From Streptomyces sp. CHD11 (GTDB lineage Bacteria; Actinomycetota; Actinomycetes; Streptomycetales; Streptomycetaceae): DNA of 64,000 nt. Position numbers and translations under genes: made by a program. Of this stretch, positions 42,669 to 53,789 are shown piece by piece. Each line of letters starts with the position of its first letter. Positions within the stretch are counted from its first letter, which is position 1. The notes beneath the pieces are model-generated. The model was not told the DNA's origin and did no database searches. It saw only the letters and a program-made list of their open reading frames with translations. The DNA lies in assembly GCF_018638295.1 (NCBI RefSeq), contig NZ_JABTTS010000016.1, forward strand, positions 62,001 through 126,000. The letters run 5' to 3'.

Positions 42669-43681
42669 GCCGCCTCGGCGGGTTCCTTCCCTCGCCGGGC
42701 GCCGCCTTCCGCGGAGTTACGGCGTGAATCGATACGCGAGCGTGACGGCCACCGCACGTCGTGAGCCCATCCCAGCTGCTCGAACCAGCGGATCAGACGG
42801 GCCGAGGAATCCACCTGTCCCCGCTCCACACCGTGCCGCGCCGACGTCGGGTCGGCGTGATGCAGGTTGTGCCAGGACTCACCGCACGACAGAACCGCCA
42901 GCCACCACACGTTGCCCGAGCGGTCCCGCGACTTGAAGGGACGCCTGCCGACCGCGTGACAGATCGAGTTGATCGACCACGTCACATGGTGCAGCAGCGC
43001 CACCCGGACGAGCGACCCCCAGAAGAAGCCGGTGAACGCGCCCCACCAGGACATCGTGACCAGACCGCCGATCAGCGCCGGCAGCGCCAGCGACAGACCC
43101 GCCCACAGGATGAACTGCCGGGAGATCGCCCGCAGCGTCCGGTCCCTGATCAGATCCGGCGCGTACTTCTCCTGCGACGTCTGCTCCTCATCGAACATCC
43201 AGCCGATGTGCGCCCACCACAGGCCCTTCATCAGCGCCGGAACCGTCTCCCCGTACTTCCACGGCGAATGCGGATCACCCTCGGCGTCGGAGAACTTGTG
43301 GTGCTTGCGGTGGTCGGCCACCCACCGCACCAGGGGGCCCTCCACCGCCATCGACCCCGCGATCGCCAGCCCGATCTTCAGCGGCCGCTTCGCCTTGAAC
43401 GAACCGTGCGTGAAGTGACGGTGGAAGCCGATGGTGATGCCGTGGCACCCCAGGTAGTAGAAGAACACCAGCAGCCCGAGGTCCAGCCAGCTCACCCCCC
43501 ACCCCCACGCCAGCGGTACGGCCGCCGCCAGTGCGAGGAACGGGACCGTGATGAAGAGCAGCAGCGTGATCTGCTCGATGGAACGCTTGCGCTCCCCGCC
43601 CAGCGTCGCGGACTCCACCGCGTCGTCGTCCGGCCGGGACTGCTTGGGGGCTTCGTCGAGCACGTCGGAACTTGAGGTCAT
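42665..43681 (-). CDS. Acyl-CoA delta-9-type fatty acid desaturase
   Basis: A 338-residue membrane di-iron desaturase. The three histidine boxes are complete: HRHFTH (87-92), HRKHH (124-128) and HNLHH (271-275), with four membrane helices in two pairs (about 38-60, 62-80, 190-205, 210-230). It introduces a double bond into acyl chains to adjust membrane fluidity. The ATG at 43681 (MTSSSDVLDEAP) is used; the frame extends further upstream but crosses the operator region. Confidence 0.92.
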   Translation of the reverse strand: MTSSSDVLDEAPKQSRPDDDAVESATLGGERKRSIEQITLLLFITVPFLALAAAVPLAWGWGVSWLDLGLLVFFYYLGCHGITIGFHRHFTHGSFKAKRPLKIGLAIAGSMAVEGPLVRWVADHRKHHKFSDAEGDPHSPWKYGETVPALMKGLWWAHIGWMFDEEQTSQEKYAPDLIRDRTLRAISRQFILWAGLSLALPALIGGLVTMSWWGAFTGFFWGSLVRVALLHHVTWSINSICHAVGRRPFKSRDRSGNVWWLAVLSCGESWHNLHHADPTSARHGVERGQVDSSARLIRWFEQLGWAHDVRWPSRSRIDSRRNSAEGGARRGKEPAEAA

Positions 43682-43746
43682 GCGTGTCCCCTGTGGGGTA
43701 TGTGGACTGAGGGTGGTGCCGGGGCCACCGGAAAGACCGACCTTTC

Positions 43747-43775
43747 TTACCCTTCCGTAACCTACGGCAACGTAA
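43747..43775. promoter_or_regulatory. 29-bp imperfect palindrome upstream of desaturase
   Basis: A core CCGTA-ACC-TACGG (43755-43767) with perfect arms is extended by TTAC at 43747 and its partner GTAA at 43775. It lies 66 bases upstream of the desaturase start, and its position and symmetry suit the co-transcribed TetR regulator. Confidence 0.65.
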
Positions 43776-43972
43776 GTATGGCAGTGCGCCGCCCCGCGGC
43801 AAGAGCCCGTGGGCCAGCGCGTCCGGGTCGACACCTATCCTGGAAGCCGGTCGGACAGCGCGGTCCGCTCTGAATTCTTCCCGGACGACTGGCCCGCAAG
43901 CGGCGCACGCCGCGCGGAGTCCGCGCCCGGGTTCCCTCCAGACCAGCTTCCACACTGCAAGGAGCCGCACCT

Positions 43973-46705
<2,733 letters not shown>

Positions 46706-46724
46706 CCCGCCGGTACGAGGAAAG

Positions 46725-46761
46725 GGTGCCCCCGGCCGCGTACGTGCGGCCGGGGGCACCC
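46725..46761. terminator. 16-bp perfect hairpin terminator after ppc
   Basis: GGGTGCCCCCGGCCGC (46725-46740) and its exact complement (46746-46761) flank a five-base loop. It lies between convergent ppc and the membrane protein gene and can act in both directions. Confidence 0.85.
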
Positions 46762-46777
46762 TCGTCACGGACCCGTG

Positions 46778-47263
46778 TCAGACCACCAGGAACGCCGCCG
46801 TGAGCAGACCCGCCCCCGACAACGCCAGCCCCCATCCCACCCGCGTCATCAGCAGACCACCCGCCACCACCACCGACGCCAGCAGCAACGCACCACCCAG
46901 CGGCACCCACGCGTAGAGAACCCCCGCCGGACCCGAGCGGACCCCCTGCGCACCGCCCGGCTTCAGCACCACCGTGTACGTCCGGCCCTTCTCCACCGCC
47001 GCCGACTTCTCCAGCACGACCTCGGCGCGCGGCTGCGAGCCCCGCGACAACGGCGTGTACGGGCCCGTGCACGTCTGCTCGCCGCACCCGGTCACCTCGA
47101 CGGTGCCCCGCTCCCGCCCCTTCGTCAGCATCGCGTGCTGCGCCGTACCCCACGACGCCCACACCCCCGCGATCAGGATCAGCGCCGCGACCGTACCCAT
47201 CGCCGCGAACCGGCCGAAACGCAGGGCGGAGTGGCCACGGGAGGAGCGGACCGCAGAAGACAT
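46778..47263 (-). CDS. Hypothetical membrane protein
   Basis: A 161-residue protein with one N-terminal helix (AAMGTVAALILIAGVWASWG), an extracytoplasmic loop of about 75 residues with two Cys (CGEQTCTGPYTPL), likely a disulfide, and two C-terminal helices (AGVLYAWVPLGGALLLASVVVAGGLL and VGWGLALSGAGLLTAAFLVV). No enzymatic motif is seen. It sits between ppc and pth on the minus strand with no clear partner. Function unknown. Confidence 0.7.
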   Translation of the reverse strand: MSSAVRSSRGHSALRFGRFAAMGTVAALILIAGVWASWGTAQHAMLTKGRERGTVEVTGCGEQTCTGPYTPLSRGSQPRAEVVLEKSAAVEKGRTYTVVLKPGGAQGVRSGPAGVLYAWVPLGGALLLASVVVAGGLLMTRVGWGLALSGAGLLTAAFLVV

Positions 47264-47352
47264 GGCCGAGATCCTTGGCCATGACCTCGCGGCCGGTCAA
47301 CTCGGGCGAGGGTCAGAGAACGGACAACCCCACCGAAGCCACCCTCAGCAGG

Positions 47353-47985
47353 TCACGAGTTGTACGTCCCCTGCGCCCGCTCCAGCCCCTCGGTCACCAG
47401 ACACTCCACCGCGTCCGCCGCCCGGTCCACGAAGTAGTCCAGCTCCTTGCGCTCCGCGGCGGAGAAGTCCTTCAGTACGAAATCCGCCACCGGCATCCGC
47501 CCCGGCGGCCTGCCGATCCCGAACCGCACCCGGTGGTAGTCCCGCCCGAACGCACCCGTCAGCGACTTCAGACCGTTGTGACCGTTGTCCCCGCCACCGA
47601 GCTTCAGCCGCAGCGTCCCGTAGTCGATGTCCAGCTCGTCATGGATCGCCACCAGGCACTCCACGGGCACCTTGTAGAAGTCCCGCAGCGCGTTCACCGG
47701 ACCGCCCGACAGGTTCATGTACGACATCGGCTTCGCCAGGATCACCCGCCGGCCCCCCGCACCCGGAGGACCCACCCGGCCCTCCACCACCTGCGCCTGC
47801 GCCTTCCCCGCCCGCTTGAACCGGCCGCCCATCCGCTCCGCCAGCAGATCCGCCACCATGAACCCCACGTTGTGCCGGTTCATCGCATACCCCGGCCCCG
47901 GATTGCCCAGCCCCACCACCAGCCAGGGCCCCGCCGCACCCGCCGCACCCGCACTCGCCGCACCCGCACCCGCCGTCACGCCCAT
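47353..47985 (-). CDS. pth: Peptidyl-tRNA hydrolase
   Basis: A 210-residue enzyme that releases peptides from stalled peptidyl-tRNA. Motifs are VVGLGNPGPGYAMNRHNVGF with catalytic His38, KPMSYMNLSGGPV with Asn, and AIHDELDIDYGTLRLKLGGGDNGHNGLKS. An Ala/Gly-rich tail of about 18 residues precedes the core. The ATG at 47985 follows AAGGAGA. Downstream of rplY in the same direction, the common actinobacterial order. Confidence 0.95.
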   Translation of the reverse strand: MGVTAGAGAASAGAAGAAGPWLVVGLGNPGPGYAMNRHNVGFMVADLLAERMGGRFKRAGKAQAQVVEGRVGPPGAGGRRVILAKPMSYMNLSGGPVNALRDFYKVPVECLVAIHDELDIDYGTLRLKLGGGDNGHNGLKSLTGAFGRDYHRVRFGIGRPPGRMPVADFVLKDFSAAERKELDYFVDRAADAVECLVTEGLERAQGTYNS

Positions 47986-48029
47986 GTCTCCTTCCCGCGC
48001 GTCGTCCACACACGCGCGACCCGATACAC

Positions 48030-48066
48030 GTCGGCCGCTGCCCCGGAACGGAAAGCAGCGGCCGAC
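48030..48066. terminator. 12-bp perfect hairpin after rplY
   Basis: GTCGGCCGCTGC (48030-48041) is the exact complement of GCAGCGGCCGAC (48055-48066), 20 bases beyond the rplY stop on the minus strand. It may only partly separate rplY from pth. Confidence 0.75.
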
Positions 48067-48086
48067 GAACGACTACAAGCGGACGA

Positions 48087-48674
48087 TCAGGCCTCGGCGG
48101 CCTCGTCGCCCTCGCCCTCGGACGCCTCCTCGGCCTGCGCGGCCAGCACCTGGAGGACCACCGTCTCCCCGTCGACGGCCAGCGACGCGCCGGAGGGAAG
48201 CGGGATGTCCTTGGCGAGGATGGTGGCACCGGCCGACAGACCCTGGATGGACACCGTCACACCGTCGGGGATGTCCGTCGCCTGGGCCTCGATGGGAAGC
48301 GTCGGCAGGACGTGCTCCAGCAGGTTGCCGCCCGGGGCCAGCTCACCCTCGGTCTGCACGTAGATCTCGACCTGGACCTTCTCGCCACGCTTCACCTTCA
48401 GCAGGTCCACGTGCTCCAGGAAACCCTTCAGCGGGTCACGCTGGACGGCCTTCGGGATCGCCAGCTGGCGCTCCTTGCCGTCGATGTCCAGCTCGATCAG
48501 CACGTTCGGCGTACGCAGCGCCAGCAGCAGCTCGTGGCCCGGAAGGGTCACGTGCAGCGGCTCGAGCCCGTGCTCGTAGACCACACCGGGAACGTTGTTG
48601 TCACGACGGATACGGCGCGCGGCACCCTTGCCGAACTCGGTGCGCGTCGCGGCGGAGATCTTTACCTCGGACAT
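48087..48674 (-). CDS. rplY: 50S ribosomal protein L25 (CTC/TL5 type)
   Basis: A 195-residue two-domain L25 that binds 5S rRNA. The N-terminal domain reads EVKISAATRTEFGKGAARRIRRDNNVPGVVYEHG; the C-terminal TL5/CTC beta domain (from about residue 100) includes GGNLLEHVLPTLPIEAQATDIPDG. The acidic tail (EEASEGEGDEAAEA) is usual in actinobacteria. The ATG at 48674 follows GAGGAG; a GTG two codons upstream is less likely. Confidence 0.95.
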   Translation of the reverse strand: MSEVKISAATRTEFGKGAARRIRRDNNVPGVVYEHGLEPLHVTLPGHELLLALRTPNVLIELDIDGKERQLAIPKAVQRDPLKGFLEHVDLLKVKRGEKVQVEIYVQTEGELAPGGNLLEHVLPTLPIEAQATDIPDGVTVSIQGLSAGATILAKDIPLPSGASLAVDGETVVLQVLAAQAEEASEGEGDEAAEA

Positions 48675-48847
48675 GCTCACTCCTCGAAGTCAGAAACGGA
48701 CGTGGTCACCCGGCCACGAACGGCCTGCTACGAAGAGCGCGTCGATAACGGACCGCCGTACAGGCTTCGGATGAAGCGGTACGGCCTCCCTCGCCGAGCA
48801 ACTCGGGCAGTCTACTCGGACCAGGAGGCCGCACCCAAAACGATCAC

Positions 48848-48868
48848 CGGGACCCGAACGGGTGCCCG
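48848..48868. terminator. Bulged hairpin after prs
   Basis: CGGGACCCG (48848-48856) pairs with CGGGTGCCCG (48859-48868) with a single bulged base, 13 bases beyond the prs stop on the minus strand. Confidence 0.55.
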
Positions 48869-48880
48869 ACTGCAGAACCC

Positions 48881-49861
48881 TTACTGCTCGTCGAACAGGC
48901 TGGTCACAGAACCGTCCTGGAACACCTCACGCGCCGCGCGCGCGATCGTCGGCGCGATCGACAGCACCTTGATCTTGTCCAGGCTCTCACTCAGCTCGAG
49001 CGGCGTCGGCAGCGTGTCCGTGAACACGAACTCACTCACCTTCGAGTTCTTCAGCCGGTCCGCCGCCGGACCCGACAGCACACCGTGCGTCGCCGTCACG
49101 ATGACGTCCTCCGCACCATGCGCGAACAGCGCGTCCGCCGCCGCACAGATCGTGCCGCCCGTGTCGATCATGTCGTCCACCAGGACACACACGCGGCCCT
49201 TCACCTCACCGACCACCTCATGCACGGTGACCTGGTTCGCCACGTCCTTGTCCCGGCGCTTGTGCACGATCGCCAGCGGCGCGCCCAGCCGGTCGCACCA
49301 CCGGTCCGCCACCCGCACCCGCCCCGCGTCCGGAGACACCACCGTCAGCTTCGAACGGTCCACCTTCGCGCCCACGTAGTCCGCCAGCAGCGGCAGCGCG
49401 AACAGATGATCCACCGGCCCGTCGAAGAAACCCTGGATCTGGTCCGTGTGCAGATCCACCGCCAGCAGCCGCGTCGCGCCCGCCGTCTTCATCAGGTCCG
49501 CGATCAGACGCGCCGAGATCGGCTCACGGCCCCGGTGCTTCTTGTCCTGCCGCGCGTAACCGTAGAACGGCAGGATCACCGTGATCGACCGCGCCGACGC
49601 ACGCTTCAGCGCGTCGATCATGATCAGCTGCTCCATGATCCACTTGTTGATCGGAGCGGTGTGGCTCTGCATCAGGAAGCAGTCGGCGCCACGGGCCGAC
49701 TCCTGATACCGCACATAGATCTCACCATTGGCGAAGTCAAGGGCCTTCGTCGGGACGACGTCGACCTCCAACTGGCGGGCGACCTCCTCGGCAAGCTCGG
49801 GGTGGGCGCGGCCGGAGAAGAGCATCATCTTCTTCTCGCCGGTCGTCTTGATCCCGGTCAC
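48881..49861 (-). CDS. prs: Ribose-phosphate pyrophosphokinase
   Basis: A 326-residue PRPP synthetase supplying nucleotide, histidine and tryptophan synthesis. Motifs are KKMMLFSGRAHPELAEEVA, the catalytic flexible-loop region YARQDKKHRGREPISARL, DLHTDQIQGFFDGPVDHL, VSPDAGRVRVADRW, and the PRPP-binding VCVLVDDMIDTGGTICAAADAL. GTG start at 49861, 98 bases downstream of glmU on the same strand. Confidence 0.96.
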   Translation of the reverse strand: MTGIKTTGEKKMMLFSGRAHPELAEEVARQLEVDVVPTKALDFANGEIYVRYQESARGADCFLMQSHTAPINKWIMEQLIMIDALKRASARSITVILPFYGYARQDKKHRGREPISARLIADLMKTAGATRLLAVDLHTDQIQGFFDGPVDHLFALPLLADYVGAKVDRSKLTVVSPDAGRVRVADRWCDRLGAPLAIVHKRRDKDVANQVTVHEVVGEVKGRVCVLVDDMIDTGGTICAAADALFAHGAEDVIVTATHGVLSGPAADRLKNSKVSEFVFTDTLPTPLELSESLDKIKVLSIAPTIARAAREVFQDGSVTSLFDEQ

Positions 49862-49959
49862 AGCACGTTCTCCTCAGAGGTGTCTCAGCAGGTGGGGGTG
49901 CAGATGTGCACTTATCACGGTACGCCCTGTCCGGACCGGCGAAATCCGGTCAGCCCCGG

Positions 49960-51405
49960 TCAGCCGTCCTCGGCCGGCCCCCGGGAAGCCTCCTCCGCGG
50001 CCTTCGCCGCGGCGCTCCCCGGACGCTTGCGGGCCACCCAGCCCTCGATATTGCGCTGCTGGCCACGGGCCACGGCCAGTGACCCGGGCGGCACATCCTT
50101 GGTGATCACCGAGCCGGCAGCCGTGTAGGCGCCGTCCCCGACCGTGACAGGTGCCACAAACATGTTGTCCGAACCCGTCTTGCAGTGCGACCCGACCGTC
50201 GTGTGGTGCTTGTGCTCCCCGTCATAGTTGACGAACACACTCGCCGCACCGATGTTCGAGAACGCGCCGATCGTCGCGTCACCCACATACGACAGATGCG
50301 GAACCTTCGTCCCCTCACCGATCGACGCGTTCTTGGTCTCCACGTACGTACCGATCTTGCCCTTGCGCGCCAGCCGCGTCCCCGGACGCAGATACGCGAA
50401 CGGCCCCACGCTCGCCTCCGGACCCACATCGGCGCCCACCGCCACCGTGTTGTCCACCCGCGCACCCGCACCCACCCGGGTGTCCGTCAGCCGCGTGTTC
50501 GGACCCACCTCGGCCCCCTCGGCGAGATGCGTCGCACCGTGCAACTGCGTACCCGGATGCACGATCACGTCCCGCTCGAACGTCACCGTCGAGTCGACCC
50601 ACGTCGAGGCCGGATCCACCACCGTCACACCCGACAGCATCGCGGCCGTCAGCAACCGGTCGTTCAGCACCCGCCGCGCCTGCGACAACTGCACGCGGTT
50701 GTTGATCCCCGCGATCTCACGGTGATCCACCGCCACCGACGCACCCACCCGGTGCCCCGCCTCACGCAGGATCCCCAGGACGTCCGTCAGATACTCCTCA
50801 CCCTGGCTGTTGTCCGTACGCACCCGCTTCAGCGCGTCCGCCAGCAGCGCACCGTCGAACGCGAACACACCCGAATTGATCTCCCGGACCGCCAGCACCT
50901 CCGCCGACGCGTCCTTGTGCTCCACGATCGCCGTCACGGCACCGGAGGCGTCCCGGACGATCCGCCCGTACCCGGTGGCGTCCGGCACCTCGGCCGTCAG
51001 CACGGTCACCGCGTTCCCGTCCGCCGAGTGCGCCTGCGACAGCCGGCGCAGCGTCTCACCCGTCAGCAACGGGGTGTCACCGCACACCACCACCACGGTC
51101 CCGTCCACGCAGCCGCCCAGCTCCTCCAGCCCCATCCGCACGGCGTGACCCGTGCCGTTCTGCTCCTCCTGCACCGCGGTGCGCACGGCGGGGGCGACCT
51201 CGGCGAGGTGCGCGGTCACCTTCTCGCGGGCGTGGCCCACGACGACGACCAGGTTCTCCGGCTCGAGTTCACCGGCGGCGGTGAGGACGTGGCCCACCAG
51301 GGAACGGCCACAGATGTCGTGCAGGACCTTCGGAGTGGCCGACTTCATACGGGTGCCCTCACCCGCTGCGAGTACGACGACGGCTGCCGGGCGGTTGGCG
51401 CTCAC
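49960..51405 (-). CDS. glmU: Bifunctional GlcNAc-1-P uridyltransferase / glucosamine-1-P acetyltransferase
   Basis: A 481-residue enzyme making UDP-GlcNAc for cell wall synthesis. The N-terminal pyrophosphorylase has LAAGEGTRMKSATPK (about 11-25); the C-terminal left-handed beta-helix acetyltransferase has the hexapeptide repeats (VGADVGPEASVGPFAYLRPG, NASIGEGTKVPHLSYVGDA) and the catalytic His region. The GTG at 51405 (MSANRPAAVVVL) was chosen because GAAGGG precedes it. Transcribed away from tRNA-Gln. Confidence 0.96.
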   Translation of the reverse strand: MSANRPAAVVVLAAGEGTRMKSATPKVLHDICGRSLVGHVLTAAGELEPENLVVVVGHAREKVTAHLAEVAPAVRTAVQEEQNGTGHAVRMGLEELGGCVDGTVVVVCGDTPLLTGETLRRLSQAHSADGNAVTVLTAEVPDATGYGRIVRDASGAVTAIVEHKDASAEVLAVREINSGVFAFDGALLADALKRVRTDNSQGEEYLTDVLGILREAGHRVGASVAVDHREIAGINNRVQLSQARRVLNDRLLTAAMLSGVTVVDPASTWVDSTVTFERDVIVHPGTQLHGATHLAEGAEVGPNTRLTDTRVGAGARVDNTVAVGADVGPEASVGPFAYLRPGTRLARKGKIGTYVETKNASIGEGTKVPHLSYVGDATIGAFSNIGAASVFVNYDGEHKHHTTVGSHCKTGSDNMFVAPVTVGDGAYTAAGSVITKDVPPGSLAVARGQQRNIEGWVARKRPGSAAAKAAEEASRGPAEDG

Positions 51406-51480
51406 GGGGATGCCCTTCGGCTGTTCGGGGAGGGGGTGACATCCGCAGGATACCGGGGTGGGGGTGGGGGGACATGAGTG

Positions 51481-51509
51481 CGGGCCCCGACGTGAAGGTC
51501 CAGGGCCCG
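51481..51509. terminator. Hairpin downstream of tRNA-Gln
   Basis: CGGGCCC (51481-51487) pairs exactly with GGGCCCG (51503-51509), 11 bases beyond the tRNA 3' end on the minus strand and before glmU. Confidence 0.5.
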
Positions 51510-51519
51510 GATGTGACAG

Positions 51520-51592
51520 CTCCCCCATCAGGATTTGAACCTGAACTTAAGGGACCAAAACCCTCAGTGCTGCCTGATTACACCATGGGGGA
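51520..51592 (-). tRNA. tRNA-Gln (TTG anticodon)
   Basis: A 73-base tRNA on the minus strand. The acceptor stem TCCCCCA pairs with TGGGGGA, with discriminator G. The D-arm begins GGTGTAATCAGGCAGC, the anticodon loop is TTTTGGT with anticodon TTG, and the T-arm loop is GTTCAAATC. The 3' CCA is not encoded. It lies 114 bases upstream of glmU in the same orientation. Confidence 0.95.
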
Positions 51593-51914
51593 TGAAACTC
51601 GACTGAACCGGACATTCTGTGAGGTCGCCGAGTCGGCACCCAACACTATGCCGTACCAAGAGCCTTCGATGCGACGGTACGGATCCGCGCCTTCAGGATG
51701 TTGATCACGAAGCACTTCCGTGCGACGCACGCCGGTGCGGGTGTCACCTTCATTCCGCCTGGGCGGAATGGTGTGTTCCGCTGTCGAACGGTGACCGATT
51801 CAGCAGTTCGAAGATTTCGGTCCGTAACGCACTCGATCGGTCACCCTGTGTGGTGTGGATCGGGCGTGGATACTCACCGGATCCGTGGCAGGGGGCGCCC
51901 GTAGGCTGGGGTGC
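51593..51914. other. Intergenic region between tRNA-Gln and histidine kinase
   Basis: A 322-base stretch with no convincing gene. It must hold the minus-strand tRNA promoter and the plus-strand kinase promoter. Its one clear structure is a perfect palindrome, CATTCCGCC-TG-GGCGGAATG, at 51751-51770. Confidence 0.7.
51751..51770. promoter_or_regulatory. 20-bp palindrome upstream of orphan kinase
   Basis: Nine-base arms, exact complements around TG, 145 bases before the kinase start. It could be an operator or a hairpin in a long leader; nothing in the sequence decides between them. Confidence 0.45.
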
Positions 51915-53234
51915 ATGACCACGACGGGGGAAGAGCTGGTGACGGCCCGGGGCGGGCCGTGGTGGTGGGAGCGGCGGCGTGGTGCCGTGCTGGATGTGGG
52001 CCTGGCGCTGGTGTCGGCGCTGGAGTGCGGGGTGGAGGGGGTTCCGTTCGCGTGGGCGGCGGGGATCCCGGTGGCCGTGGGGGTCGTGTTCGGCCTGCTG
52101 GCCGGGTCGGTGCTGTTGGTGCGGCGGAGGTGGCCGATCGCCGTGGTGCTGGTGGCGATCGCGGTGACGCCGGCGTCGATGGGCTTTCTGCTGGGCATCG
52201 TCGGTCTGTACTCGCTGGCCGCGTCGGATCTGCCGCGGCGGATCATCGGTCTGCTGGCGGGGATGCAGACGGTGGGCGTGCTGATCGTGATGTTCGTGCG
52301 CCTGCGGCAGGGGGTGGAGCGGGACGAGCTGGAGTTCGGGGACTGGCTGGTGTCGTTCGCGTCGATCACGACGGCGCTGGGTGTGACGGCTCCGCCGTTG
52401 TTGCTGGGGTTGTACGTGGGGGCGCGGCGGCGGTTGATGGAGAGCCTGCGGGAGCGGGCGGACAGTCTGGAGCGGGAGCTTCAGCTGCTGGCGGAGCGCG
52501 CCGAGGAGCGGGCGGAGTGGGCGCGGGGGGAGGAGCGGACGCGGATCGCGCGTGAGATGCACGACGTGGTGGCGCACCGGGTGAGTCTGATGGTGGTGCA
52601 CGCGGCGGCGTTGCAGGCGGTGGCGCGGAAGGATCCGGAGAAGGCGGTGAGGAACGCCGCGCTGGTGGGGGACATGGGGCGGCAGGCGCTGACGGAGTTG
52701 CGGGAGATGCTCGGGGTGCTGCGGTCCGGTGGGGCGGGGCGGCGGGTGGAGCGGGCGTCGGTGCCGCTGGCGGCGGTGGGGGTGGCCGCGGCGGCCGCGG
52801 CGTCGCGGGCCGTGGGTGGGGCGGCGGGTCCGGGGGAGGGGCCGTGCCTGGCGGAGATCGAGGAGCTGGTGGGGCAGTCGGCGGCGGCGGGGATGGTCGT
52901 GGATCTGTCGGTGGCGGGGGAGAGCCGTGCCTGTGCGCCGGAGGTGGAGTCGACGGCGTACCGGGTGGTGCAGGAGGCGTTGACGAACGTGCACAAGCAT
53001 GCGGCGGGTGCGAAGACGTATGTGCGTCTGGCGTACCGGGTGTCGGAGATCGCGATGCAGGTGGAGAACGACGCGCCGCCGGAGGCGGGGGCGGGGGCGT
53101 CGGCGGGGCTGCCGTCGGGGGGGAACGGTCTGGTGGGGATGAAGGAGCGGGTGTCGGCGCTGGGCGGGGTGTTCGTGTCGGGGCCGACGGATGCGGGGGG
53201 TTTCCGGGTGTCGGCGGTGATTCCGGCGTCGTAG
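51915..53234 (+). CDS. Orphan NarL-type sensor histidine kinase
   Basis: A 439-residue membrane histidine kinase. The N-terminal third has four to five helices (VGLALVSALECGVEGVPFAWAAGIPVAVGVVFGLL onward) with little extracytoplasmic loop. A short coiled coil (RRRLMESLRERADSLERELQLLAERAEER) leads to the HisKA_3 dimer domain with His216 (RIAREMHDVVAHRVSLMV), and the ATPase has its N-box ALTNVHKHA and G-box GGNGLVGMKERVSALGG. No response regulator gene is adjacent. ATG start. Confidence 0.9.
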   Translation: MTTTGEELVTARGGPWWWERRRGAVLDVGLALVSALECGVEGVPFAWAAGIPVAVGVVFGLLAGSVLLVRRRWPIAVVLVAIAVTPASMGFLLGIVGLYSLAASDLPRRIIGLLAGMQTVGVLIVMFVRLRQGVERDELEFGDWLVSFASITTALGVTAPPLLLGLYVGARRRLMESLRERADSLERELQLLAERAEERAEWARGEERTRIAREMHDVVAHRVSLMVVHAAALQAVARKDPEKAVRNAALVGDMGRQALTELREMLGVLRSGGAGRRVERASVPLAAVGVAAAAAASRAVGGAAGPGEGPCLAEIEELVGQSAAAGMVVDLSVAGESRACAPEVESTAYRVVQEALTNVHKHAAGAKTYVRLAYRVSEIAMQVENDAPPEAGAGASAGLPSGGNGLVGMKERVSALGGVFVSGPTDAGGFRVSAVIPAS

Positions 53235-53259
53235 GCCCGGTCCGGGGGTGTTCGGGTGT

Positions 53260-53754
53260 TCAGCCGGCGGTGAGGCGGGCGGGCTGGATGCCGGTGATGA
53301 GGGTGGTGATGCCGTGGTCGATCGTGGGGCCGAGGTACCAGTCGCCGGTGTGGTCGAGGGTGTAGACGCGGCCTTGGGCGTCGATGGCGAGGAGCGCGTG
53401 GGTGCTCGTCTCGGTGCCGAGGGGGCAGACCTCGGTGTCGAGGGCGCGGCCGAGGTCGGCGAGGGTGCGGGCGCTGTGGAGGCCGTGGAGGGGGTCGAGG
53501 TGGAGGGTCGCGGGGGCGACCTGGCGGCCGGGCCCTGTGGGGTTGATGTGGAGACCGCCGAATTCGGCCCAGGCTTCGACCGCCGCGGGGAAGACGGTGT
53601 GGCGGTGTCCTGCCGGTGAGGTGTGGTCGCGGAGGGTGTCGGCCCAAACTTCGGCCTGCTTGATGTCCCAGCGTCCGGGCTGCCATCCGGCGGTGCGGAG
53701 GGCGGCGTCGACGGGGACGGCGAAGCGGGTGGTCGAGGTGCGGTCGGCGTGCAT
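53260..53754 (-). CDS. SUKH-3-like immunity protein
   Basis: A 164-residue protein resembling SUKH-3 immunity proteins: FAVPVDAALRTAGWQPGR at the start, AVEAWAEFGGLHINPTGPG (the SUKH aromatic-Gly strand), and SARTLADLGRALDTEVCPLGTETSTHALLAIDAQGRVYTLDHTGDWYLGPTIDHGI at the end. SUKH proteins neutralise nuclease and deaminase toxins by binding them. It is 35 bases downstream of a deaminase-like gene on the same strand, the expected toxin-then-immunity order. Confidence 0.75.
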   Translation of the reverse strand: MHADRTSTTRFAVPVDAALRTAGWQPGRWDIKQAEVWADTLRDHTSPAGHRHTVFPAAVEAWAEFGGLHINPTGPGRQVAPATLHLDPLHGLHSARTLADLGRALDTEVCPLGTETSTHALLAIDAQGRVYTLDHTGDWYLGPTIDHGITTLITGIQPARLTAG

Positions 53755-53789
53755 CTGCTCTTCGTTCGTCGTGGTCGGTGGGGGGTGCT

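Noticed and set aside
48780..48850. Short ORF between rplY and prs
   Set aside because: No ribosome site and no codon bias; it lies in promoter and terminator sequence.
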